From positions 4,912,501 through 4,976,500 of the forward strand of contig JAHQIY010000001.1 of assembly GCA_019054805.1 (NCBI GenBank): a stretch of 64,000 bases of DNA, read 5' to 3'. The position numbers were made by a program, and so were the translations under genes. A model generated the notes under the pieces. That model did not search any database and was not told the origin of the DNA. It worked only from the letters and a program-made list of their open reading frames with translations. Below, one piece after another: positions 14,701 to 24,170 of the stretch. This DNA is from Brachionus manjavacas (Eukaryota > Rotifera > Eurotatoria > Ploima > Brachionidae). Position 1 is the first letter of the stretch, and the number at the start of each line of letters is the position of its first letter.

Positions 14701-16676
14701 AAAATTAAAAGTGGACTTGACCTAAATATTTAAAATATGGAACGGTTTAAAAAAAATTATTTTGAAAATTGAATAAAATATGCGAAAAGCTTAATACAAA
14801 TATCCAAGATAACAGAATAATAGACTTTTCAAAGAAAGACTGAAATTCTTTCTGTCGAATTTTTAAAAATATGAAAATCGTAGAAAAAAATAAAATTTTT
14901 CAAAAATTTAAAATTTATTACTTAGAAAATTTTTAGTCATATTTTTTTTAATAAGAAAAATGGTTTAAATTATGAATATCTTTTAAACATTGACAAATTT
15001 AAAATTTAAAGTAGAAATTTAAATCGTCAAGATATGAATTTAATTGAATAAATAATCGAAAAGTTAGGTGGATTCTAAAAATTAGAATAAAAACTTGGAA
15101 ATTTTTAATTTAAAAGATTTTTTTAAAAGTTGTTCCATTTAATTGGGAGAATAATAATAGAGTAAAAAACTTGTAAATCTAGCTTTGTATTTTATGTACT
15201 TTTTAAACTTACCTTGACTCGCTGATCCTTAAAATTCATCATTTTAACTTGTACTTTCCCGATAAAATCCGACAAATATTTATTTATCGGAATTAGAATA
15301 ATAACAAAGATGACACCGACCATGAAAGAAAGCCCAATCTGAAGATACAGCAAATAAAGAGTGATGACTAATTGAAAAGGCAGACTCCAGCATGAATGAA
15401 AACTCGGAAAAGCATTCACAATCGAATCTGTATCAATTGACATAAAATTCACTATTTGACCTATCGAATAAGCATTCATTTCATTCAATTTGACCACTAC
15501 TGCTTTACGGTACACCAAGCTAATGAGAGCCGACCGAACCCGAAGACAAAATTTGTTCAACAGATTAGTAAAATGAATGTTAATCAGCGAGCCGACAAGG
15601 GTAGAAAAAAATAAAGCCATGGCATAGTAAACTCCAATCTTTAGCTCACTTTCTTTAATCTGCACAAACTGAACCAGCTGATTTAACAAAATCGGGCCCG
15701 AGAAGCCCAACAAATCATTCAGAAGTCTCAAAAATCCCAAAAATAGAAAATCTTTTCCAAAATTTTTTACCAATGTCCTGATCAGTTTATTCTTAATGGC
15801 AAAATTTGCTTGGTTGAAGGCAACATCTTCATAATTAGAATGAGCCTGCATGAAATTCACGTCTTGCAGCAAGCTTGGGTCTATTATCGGGTTCCTCAGA
15901 TATTCTTCAGCATTACTGTACCGGGACATGAAATTTAGATTAATTAGCCGAGTGTTTAAATACTTTGGTAATCTGGTCAAATCAGTCACTGATCTTATGC
16001 TCCGTTCATAGCCTTTTTCCATCACCGGCTTGAACCATCCAAAGGTAAGATAGGAATAGTAGCTGGCTGTGTCCTCTTCCGATTCAATTAAGTCATCATT
16101 TAAAAACAAAAATCCTTGAACCCTTTTGCGATAAGATGACAAAATAAATATTAGATAAACTAGCAAAAAGAATACAAAATTGGCTTCAAATATCAAACTA
16201 CACTTTTCATTTAGACTTTGGGTGTTGAATTTTTTTAGTCTTTCATATGAATTGATGAAGTATATGCAATTGGCAAAAAAGATTAGAACAAGTGAGACCA
16301 ACAACTTGACTGGAAACCTTGGAAAGAACAAGTTTTTGTTAAAAACGACAAAAGTATGAACCAATAGAGCTGATATTTTATAGGACTGGGATATTAGGTC
16401 TTCTACTTTTGTTGGCTGTTCGTGGCTGAAAGGCATAAAATATTTAGTGAACGTGTCTGCTAGTGTGACACATAAAAGGATGAACGATGTAAAACGAATG
16501 ATTTTGAGCAATGGGAGCTTTCTGTTCCTAGCGAAATCGCCTCTGGATCCCGAAGAGTATGCACTTATTATTGAGAGCACCAAATAGCTTGGAGACAAGA
16601 GGTACAAGTTGATGTGACATTGGTTCAGAGATTGTGGCTCGTTTGGATCAATAATTGATTCGTTTAAACAAAACAT
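8783..16676 (-). CDS. ABCC10: ABC transporter subfamily C, ABCC10/MRP7-like
   Basis: Full-length multidrug-resistance-type exporter of the plasma membrane or endomembranes. Four exons join in frame: 16676-15213, 14071-12766, 11262-10667 and 9925-8783, giving 1502 residues. Order: TMD0 (hydrophobic N-terminal third of exon 1), linker, TMD1, NBD1, TMD2, NBD2. NBD1 has Walker A GKVGSGKTS, signature LSGGQKARV, Walker B VYLLDDPLSAVD and switch ILCTHHIEHL. NBD2 has GRTGSGKSS, NLSSGEKQL, IICIDEATAQVD and TVLTIAHRI. The Asp after Walker B in NBD1 versus Glu in NBD2 gives the usual ABCC asymmetry of one degenerate and one competent site. ABCC10 rather than MRP1 is indicated by PLNNFPWVINGL, DDSLPFILNIFLANMFG, SSRELKRL and SLPFQLVITLYLLYLQIGL. 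Introns are about 1.1, 1.5 and 0.7 kb, empty AT-rich DNA. The start is the first ATG before a plausible TMD0. Confidence 0.93.
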
Positions 16677-18929
16677 TGAATTTTTTTTTCAAAAGGAAAA
16701 TTAATAAATTATTTTTGAATTTATAAACTTTTGTAAAACTAGTTTTAGATGTGTACTTACAATAAAAATTAAGGTGTAATGAATGAGGAATGAATTTTAA
16801 TTTGAAATTTTAAAAATTCTTTTTCAAATACTATTTGGATTATTTTATCATGAATTTAAAATAAGATAATTATTTTTTTTTTAAACTTTGGAACAATCAT
16901 CCTTTCGAACCTAGTCAATACATTGAGACATTCTTGATTATAATTTATTTTGTTTTTGTACTATGATGCCTCTTAAAATTTTCGAGGATGACTTTTAGCC
17001 TCACAAATAAATTATTCTATTTGAAGTAGAATTAGAATTGGGAATATTGTGTCGCCACTCTCTCGAGCCTTACTAACACACAAACTTAAATCATGATGAA
17101 ATGACAAAGTAACTTGAATAACATATTTGTATAATTGTTCAGTAAGTTCTCAAAACAATATTTTTTTGATTTTTATCTTGGTAAAAAAACTAAGCCTAGA
17201 TCGGAAATATTAAAGGTAATTGAAAGACATTAAAAGGGAGAAATTCATTCATATTTAAAAATTAAGATAAATAATTAATAAAATTTGTAAGATAATATAT
17301 TGAAATATTTTGTTTATCTTGCTTAAAATTGAATGAAAATTGAACTAGATTATTCAAACAAATCGGCCAAGACAAATAAAATGTTGACTCATTTTTAACA
17401 CTCTGTCTATCAGGAAAAAAACGGGACCCGGGACACAGTGCCATGCTAGGGGCAAGAATAATGAGTGAAATGATACCTTATATAATTTTAATTTAAAACT
17501 GCATAAAATATTATTTACTCAAAACATAAATACATAGGTTTAAATGACATAAAGACAAGAAGAATACACTATTTTTTTAACTGCTTGCCCGTCAAGGTTT
17601 TTATTGAACTCATTGACAATAGGTAAAATGATTAGATTTTATGTTTAAATTTACATAGGTATAAAAAATTGGAAGAAATTTTTAAAGTTTTTTGAAATGT
17701 AAAGTCCTAGAGTTAGGACTCAATTTTTGTAAATTCAATTTTATTAAGCTCTGGTTCATATTTCTCAAACCAACTAAAATAAAATATATGCTTATAATAT
17801 ATAAAATATATTGCTGATATGCCTTAAACGTCACCTTTTTTGTTGGATTTTATTTAAAAAAAATAAATTTGGCTTTCGTGGCTTTTGAGATTATAGATTT
17901 TTATCTTTACCATCTTAAACATTTAAAAATTAAATAATTTGGAAAATACAAATAACAATTTTTTTTCAAATTCTTTTATTTTTTGTTCAAGCAAATTGAA
18001 AAAAGCCCGCTCGCTCAAATTAAAAAAATTCAATTTCTGAATATATGAAGTAAAAAATTAAAAAATTTTTAGAGAATTTGAAATTAATTATAAAAAAAAT
18101 CTAGCTGAGGAATCTGAAATTGATTCTCTAAAATGCCAAGAGTAAACCATTATTATTATTTATTTTCAATTTACGCCCATTCTGGCGATGATAAATGATT
18201 TTAAGTGAAAAAAAATTAATTTAAATTGAGTAGAATTGAACGTTTTGTTAATTTTTTTCTGAGAGAAATTTCAAAAACAGTAAAAATAAATTCAACAAGC
18301 GTAAGTTAATGTAAGACAAAATTAATCACAAACTATTTTTATCTTCTAGAGAAATTTCACTTGAACTTAAAGTTTTTTACTTTAAAATATTAGTTTAACT
18401 TTCAGTTGATTCATTATTCATATTATATTTTTGGAAAGAAAATTGAAGCAAGAAAAACGATTAGCTTTAAAGAAATTATCAACTTTCTAGCTGATCAAAA
18501 ATCAACTTGCAAAATTATTGTATAACTCTAATTTTCTTAATTATCCTTACCATGGAAATTTAAGCAGATGGGAGTTGGACAAACTTAATCAAAAAAAAAG
18601 AAAATCTATAATAACATCCACTTAATTTTTACATTTTTGGAAAAATATTAAATTAAATAAAAAATTAATTTAAACAATAAAATTTTAAAATTTTTATTTT
18701 TATTATACACAATTAAACTAAATTTAAATTTTATTTTGAGTAAACGAAGCGTTAATCTGAAACTCTATTTTAAAGATCTGTTGAAAAATATTTGAAATTT
18801 TGATGTCAATAAAAAAAATTTTGATTGTCCCTTCTAAGCACAAAAAAATTATTCGAAATAGAGAGCTTTTCTTAAAGTAAGTTTTTTTTAATATCATAAT
18901 AATTGTTTTTCATTTTTGTTTTAAATTTT
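16677..18929. other. intergenic between ABCC10 and U1 genes
   Basis: No gene supported. A short minus-strand open stretch near 17565-17640 (IVNEFNKNLDGQAVKK then stop) looks coding-like but is isolated. The remainder is homopolymer-rich. Confidence 0.45.
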
Positions 18930-19089
18930 CGGGACAGCGCGAACGCAGTCCCACTCTCATAAATTGTGCGCTCGAGTTTCCTCATTTGAGGAAATCGCAA
19001 GCTTCAGCCAGTCAGTTGTGCAATGACTAAGCCTCCATCTCGATTGCACGGTGTTCTTGATCGCCGTAGCAATAACGCCAAGTAAGTAT
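18930..19089 (-). ncRNA. U1: U1 spliceosomal snRNA, variant copy 1
   Basis: Read on the minus strand the sequence starts ATACTTACTTGGCG and ends GCGTTCGCGCTGTCCCG, about 160 nt (human U1 164). Seen in order: the 5'-splice-site-pairing end; stem-loop I with GATCAAGAA in the U1-70K loop; stem-loop II with the U1A motif ATTGCAC; stem-loop III TTTCCTCAAATGAGGAAA; an Sm-like site AATTTATG; and the 3' stem-loop around GACTGCGTTCGCGC. The 5' end differs from canonical ATACTTACCTG at position 9 (C to T), the base that pairs with exon position -1. Lower stem I (ATTGC/GCAAT) is perfectly paired. The variant may prefer donors with A at -1 (inference). Confidence 0.93.
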
Positions 19090-19114
19090 GATTTGTTCAC
19101 ATTTCGAATCATAA

Positions 19115-19120
19115 TTTATA
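19115..19120 (-). promoter_or_regulatory. TATA-like box of U1 copy 1
   Basis: TATAAA on the minus strand at -31 to -26 from the inferred U1 5' end. The same hexamer lies one base further upstream in front of copy 2. Conservation between two otherwise diverged flanks supports function, although TATAAA is common by chance in AT-rich DNA. Confidence 0.5.
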
Positions 19121-19174
19121 GAAAAATAGTAAGAAAAAAAATAAAGTTCATCTATTCAACTTTAAAAATTTAAC

Positions 19175-19185
19175 CGACATCTTTG
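19175..19185 (-). promoter_or_regulatory. candidate PSE-like element of U1 copy 1
   Basis: CAAAGATGTCG on the minus strand at -96 to -86 from the U1 start. An identical 11-mer is found upstream of copy 2 at -103 to -93. It may be part of a proximal sequence element for snRNA transcription. The 7-nt spacing difference argues for caution. Confidence 0.45.
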
Positions 19186-19634
19186 AAAAAAAAATTATTC
19201 ATAAAGATTTTTTTTATAAACTGTTGATATAATCATACTCTAATAATAAAAATATAATAAATTTAGAAATTTTTATAATTATTCAGCAAAAGGCTATCAA
19301 AATTTTTTAATTTTAGACTTAATATTTAATATTGCTTCCAAACAAAAAATTTTACATAAAGGATTGGTGAGTATTTTTTGTTTTCTTATTTACAAAAATA
19401 ATATTCATTAAATTTGATAAAATATTTTCTATTCCCCAACAATTTTAGCAAAAACAATTCCAAAACTTTTTTGGATAAATATAAAAATTAAAAAAAAAAT
19501 TGTAGAAAATAAATGAAACAAAATTTCAATTCTTATTTTATTATAAGAAATATTGCAGCAGCATATTTAGTGTGCCATTACATAATTATTAGATAATTAT
19601 TTAGGATATTTTTTCATTTTAAATTTAATTTTGT

Positions 19635-19795
19635 CGGGACAGCGCGAACGCAGTCCCATTCTAACAAATTGTGCGCCCGAGTTTCCGTCATTAGAGGAAA
19701 TCGCAAGATTCAGCATTATCGTTTGTGCAATGATAAAGCCTTATCCCGATTGCACGGTGTTCTTGATCGCCGTAACAACTGCGCCAGGTAAGTAT
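19635..19795 (-). ncRNA. U1: U1 spliceosomal snRNA, canonical copy 2
   Basis: Second U1 gene, same strand, about 0.55 kb upstream (in the minus-strand sense) of copy 1. It starts with canonical ATACTTACCTGGCG and ends GCGTTCGCGCTGTCCCG, about 161 nt. It has stem-loop I loop GATCAAGAA, stem-loop II with ATTGCAC closed by TTATC/GATAA, an Sm site AATTTGTT and the conserved 3' hairpin. Compared with copy 1 the stem II closing pairs differ (AGTC/GACT there), but both remain paired, which supports both as expressed RNAs. Stem III here is weaker. An open plus-strand frame across the gene is a shadow. Confidence 0.95.
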
Positions 19796-19821
19796 GAGTT
19801 GTCGTCAATGAGGAGCTTTTA

Positions 19822-19827
19822 TTTATA
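19822..19827 (-). promoter_or_regulatory. TATA-like box of U1 copy 2
   Basis: TATAAA on the minus strand at -32 to -27 from the U1 start, matching the position in copy 1 to within one base. Confidence 0.5.
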
Positions 19828-19887
19828 GTAACAAGAAATTTTCAGAAAGAAAATATTTTTCATTAATCTTAATTTTATTATTAAAAG

Positions 19888-19898
19888 CGACATCTTTG
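19888..19898 (-). promoter_or_regulatory. candidate PSE-like element of U1 copy 2
   Basis: CAAAGATGTCG at -103 to -93 on the minus strand, identical to the 11-mer upstream of copy 1. Confidence 0.45.
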
Positions 19899-20514
19899 TA
19901 AATTATAAAAATATTAGTGTAGCTTTTTATAGTTTATTCATAGCTATTTTTAATTAATGTTTATTTAAAAGAAATTTTTGCGGGATATTATCTTGTTATT
20001 TGTTATCTGAAGTTAGGCTCAAATTATAACAAAATGACAAATTTAAGAAAGCTGCACGATATTCCTGCTGGATTAAGACGTTGTTAAATTAAGTTTGAAT
20101 TGAAAAATTGAAACAAATATCTTCTTTTTTTGTTAAAATAAATTTTCTCTGCTTCAATTTTAATTTATGAAAAAAAGGGAAATGTATTTGAATAAAATTG
20201 TACTGAATTTTAAAAATACATCAGGTTGATAAACCTCAAACACTGTCAATTATATAAAAAAAGAGTATTATATATATATTTATAAAACAAAATTTATTAG
20301 TTATAAAACAAATATATTTAAAATAGGGTTATATTTTATTAATAACAACATAATTGGCGATAAGTATCAAATATAATTACAACAGTTTCCTTTTTATTTG
20401 TCTGAAACAAATTAATTAAAAAAAAAAAAAACTTAAAATGTTCAACACTTAAGTTAAATGTTTGGGAATGTCTACGTTTGATAGAAAATGTCTAATAACT
20501 TCAAAAATGGCAGC

Positions 20515-20690
20515 CTGATAAAGATTCTCGGGGTACACTGGTCTGAGAAATTTTCGAACGCTGAACTATACACAAGAATGAATTCAGAGAAATAGAGTCA
20601 ATGCTTTTAGAATAAAAGACTGCGGTGGCTTGAGCATATACTTAGAATGAAAGGAACTCAAAACAGAGCTCTGAGCCCTTCACTAAACAC
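20515..20690 (+). mobile_element. decayed LINE fragment (C-terminal RT region)
   Basis: Plus-strand translation gives KILGVHWSEKFSNAELYTRM and, after one frameshift, RLRWLEHILRMKGTQNRAL. This is the ILG..W...ISN.EL then RRLRWLGH.LRM pattern found downstream of the polymerase domain in many LINE ORFs. Stops and a shift show it is dead. Its ends cannot be defined. Confidence 0.6.
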
Positions 20691-21889
20691 CAGCAGTAGA
20701 ATAGAGGTCAAAAATCACTCAAATGGACAAAGACATTAAAATGTTTCATTTTGTCAAATATATATTCAAAAGACTTTAATAGAAGAAATACAAAATAATA
20801 TCTCGTTAGAGCCTCTAACAATCAGAGGCTATTTTCATGAAGAGAACAAGATGTAAAGGCAAAATCTATCTGTTGTTGTGGGCTTTAAGAATTTTAGCAG
20901 CAGAACATTTAACCGAGCTATTTGAAGAAAACTCTGCTAAGAAGTAATTAATTTTAACACGATATACCTGCCGGATTAAAAAAAAATTACTAATTAATTT
21001 TTTATAAAAATCTATATTTTCTATATCTATATTAAATAATATTAATCGAATCAATTAAATATTCTGCTAAATTTAAAAGCTTTTTGGAGCTAAAGCTAAC
21101 CAGGTTTAATTTATTATAACTGATAATGATTTTAATCTCATTATTTTAATCGGTCATTTAAAATTTTGAGAAAATCGTTTACTGATTATTAAGTTTTAAG
21201 GAATAATCTAAAGATTCGAAAATGATCAGTTTTTAGTTTTTTAAAATTAAGCTTTTAAGTTTCAAGTTTAAAGGCCCATGTCTCGAGATATCGATTAGCA
21301 GTTCATTTTTTAAAATTCATTATTAAATAATTAATATAAATTAAATTATTAATATGAAAAAAAGTTTTTTTTTTGATTTTAGTGTTATTTGAAAAAATTT
21401 AATTTAACAATTTAATCAAGTTAAATAATTCAAATCTAGTCTCGAAGTCATGTAAGTTTCAAGAGAAATAATTAAAAAACAAAAAAAAACATTTTTTTCA
21501 AATTCAGTTCAATAGTACAGAACCAAATGATAAAAATAAAAAATATAAATAATTGTTGCATCTTGTTGCACTTACTGAACTATTTTTTTTAAGATTATAT
21601 TATTTTGATTGAATTGAACAAAGTCCGTAATTTTATGATATTCAGATTCTTTTTATCCTCATTGTATCAACTAACAGAAAAAAAACAACCCAATAATGGC
21701 ATATCTTTTTTTATGCTTATATTGTCCTAAGAAAGGGTAATTTCTAAATGTCCGAAAAAAAATAATTTTTCTCATCTATTGACAACAACAACAAAAAATC
21801 AATGATTGTACTTTTTGTTCTTTTTAAAAAATCATTTTTTCATATAAAAATTTCCCCCATTATAAGTTTAGATATTCGTTAAGAAAATA
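20691..21889. other. intergenic, AT-rich
   Basis: Nothing coding is supported. A small inverted repeat GCCTCTAACAATCAGAGGC lies near 20812-20830, perhaps part of the LINE remnant just upstream. Confidence 0.5.
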
Positions 21890-22170
21890 CGTGATTTTAT
21901 CCTTTTTGACTTTTTTCTCTCAAGAGGATGTTTCTTTTTATACTTTTTAGAATTTAATATTAGCCTGAGTTAGAGAAATTAGTTTAGGGTAAGGATAAGT
22001 TAAATTTTGGGTAGGTGACAAAAAAGACTTTTTATGGTCTTTTGGACCATAAATCTTTTTGAACATTCTTTTTGACTAGAAAAAGTCAGAAAGGATAAAA
22101 AGGACGTCTATTCTAGACAAAGGCTAATATTAAAAAGAACATCCTTTCAAAATAGAGAGTATATCTAATG
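21890..22170. repeat. foldback (MITE-like) element, copy 1
   Basis: The left part (about 21911-21966, with GAGGATGTT and TTTAATATTAGCC) is matched in inverted orientation by the right part (about 22122-22160, with GGCTAATATTAAA and GAACATCC ending AGAGAG). A second nested pair, TATCCTTTTTGACTTTTT versus AAAAAGTCAGAAAGGATA, and a perfect 9-bp hairpin TTTATGGTC/GACCATAAA at 22031-22053 lie inside. No ORF. A related sequence is found at 26658-26755, which suggests a dispersed nonautonomous family. Confidence 0.5.
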
Positions 22171-24091
22171 GCCCGTTGTCAATAGGTCATTTTTCTTGAT
22201 GTTTTTTCTCTATCAATGTGAAAAATTAACGATTTTTTTAATTTTCTAATCACTTATCCTTATATAAAATGCATAAAATAGATGAAGAATTAGAAAAAAT
22301 ACAAAATAATTATTTTTTTTTATTTTTTGTTTTTATATCCAAAATTTTAAAGTTATGTATAGTTGGTACTGTTGTGTCTAAAAGATAAATTAAATAAAAA
22401 AAATTATATTTAAGTTTCATTAAAATAACTTTAAAAGATTAAATTGATTTCAGCTGAGAAACTTGTTTTTTTTAATCTTTTAAAATCATTTAGGAAAAAT
22501 CGGGCATATATTAATGTTAAGCTTTTTACAATTTAATTTTCTCTAAAATTATTAAACTTTTTAATGTATCACAGTATTTTTTCGATAGAGTATCAAAATA
22601 TCTTTTATTTAGGATATGTATATTTTTTTATTATTTATATATTTATTTGTAAATCTGTATCGAGCGTTAGTTCCTTCAGAGAATTTTTTTTTATTTTATT
22701 TTTAATCATTTTATTTTTTTTTGCGAATTATATTTGTATTTAGTCTTAGTTTGGCGAAGCAAACAATCTTTCTTTATAATTAAAATGAAATAGTCTTCGA
22801 TATTTTTATTCTAAACAAATGAACCTATTTTGATCACAAAATTGTTTTTTTTGTTTCTTATTTTTTGCGACATCATCAGAATTGGTCTAAAATGAATAAA
22901 TAAATAAAAAGTAAATTTCTAAACCTGTAAATATTTTTAGGGATACATTGATTATTGTTTTGTGAAGTCTTAATTATTTTAAATAGTAAAATTTTGAAAA
23001 ATCTCAACTGTGCAAAATTTTAACAATTTTTTTTGACGCAATTAAAATCCTTAGCTTGATATTTTCTTTAAAAAGATTATTAAATAATTATAGGCTATTT
23101 TGCAGACATCTTACACTTTACAGTTCCAATTCCTTTTTTTAATTCAAATCTTACACAATTGAATAAAGAACTTTCTTTTTTGTAATTGACTTTATTGAAA
23201 AATATTCAAATTGAAATCAAAGCCAGATTAATGACATATATTTACAAAGTCGTTGTATTTAGAAAATTTTAATTATTTATGTATTCAAATTCAAATTTGA
23301 AAAGTTTTACCTTTAGATTTCATCTATGTGAGACTTAATGGATAATTAATTAATTCTAAAATTTCAAATCTATTCAATCTAAATGACTTAAGTATTTGGA
23401 AAATAAAACGCCATTATTTATTCTTTTATTAATAAATGAAAAATTTTTAATTTGTTAATCATACATTCAAAGTCGAAATTTCTTACTTATTTTCTAGACT
23501 TCTGAAAATGAATGCTTTTGATGGCCAATTTTTCTTGCGGCCAAACACGATAAGATAAAAATCATGGGACTAGAATGCAAACAAAATATTTGAATCAGCT
23601 TATCATTTAGATGAGTAGAAATTCTCTAAACCTGCAAGTATTTAGAAAACCTCAGTCCATTAGCTCCGAAGTCTAACCAGCTTATGAACATAAAATTATA
23701 ATTCTAAACAAGCAAGCTTAACATTAAAATCTTGACCTTAATTTATATATTCATAAAAATTTTTTTCATACTTAAACTATTAACTTTTTTTGGCTAAATT
23801 ATTCGATATTTTTGCTAGTTCGAATATTGGGGCCGAAATTAAGTTCTACCGAATTTCTCGATGGGTGTCGAATTTTCAACTCGACTCTAAAAAAGATAAG
23901 CTTAATTAAAACAATAAAAATTTTATCAAATATTTTATTTTTTTTGGTTGCCGTTTTAATCACTGGGACATAATTTATTATAAATTTGAAAAGTTAATCT
24001 TTTCTAGTTAGATCAGCACTTTTCGATAAATACCATTAATTGAATTGAACTATTTCCTGGAAAAAGCCTCTCACTGATCAGCATTGGTTCT
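22171..24091. other. intergenic upstream of kindlin
   Basis: AT-rich with no supported gene. A GC-richer patch at about 23500-23700 has no open frame of note. Confidence 0.5.
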
Positions 24092-24136
24092 CGTTTTACA
24101 ACTATTTAACATTACACGTTACGTTTTACAACTATT
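24092..24136. repeat. 15-bp direct repeat in kindlin leader
   Basis: CGTTTTACAACTATT occurs at 24092-24106 and again at 24122-24136, just upstream of the kindlin start codon. It could be a small duplication or a tandem regulatory site. A possible 3' splice site (TTTATTTAG) ends about 10 nt before the ATG. Confidence 0.6.
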
Positions 24137-24170
24137 CTATCTTTTTTTGAACTTTATTTAGATTGAAAAA

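Noticed and set aside
16905-16960. Possible tRNA B-box (GGTTCGAA on the minus strand)
   Set aside because: No matching A-box or cloverleaf could be drawn. No tRNA gene was found in the window.
17262-17444. 60-codon minus-strand frame (MALCPGSRFFPDRQ...)
   Set aside because: Only the first few codons are GC-richer and the rest is AT-rich noise. No homology recognised.
19631-19828. 65-codon plus-strand frame (MSGQRERSPILTNC...)
   Set aside because: It lies entirely on the antisense of U1 copy 2. RNA gene similarity explains the sequence.
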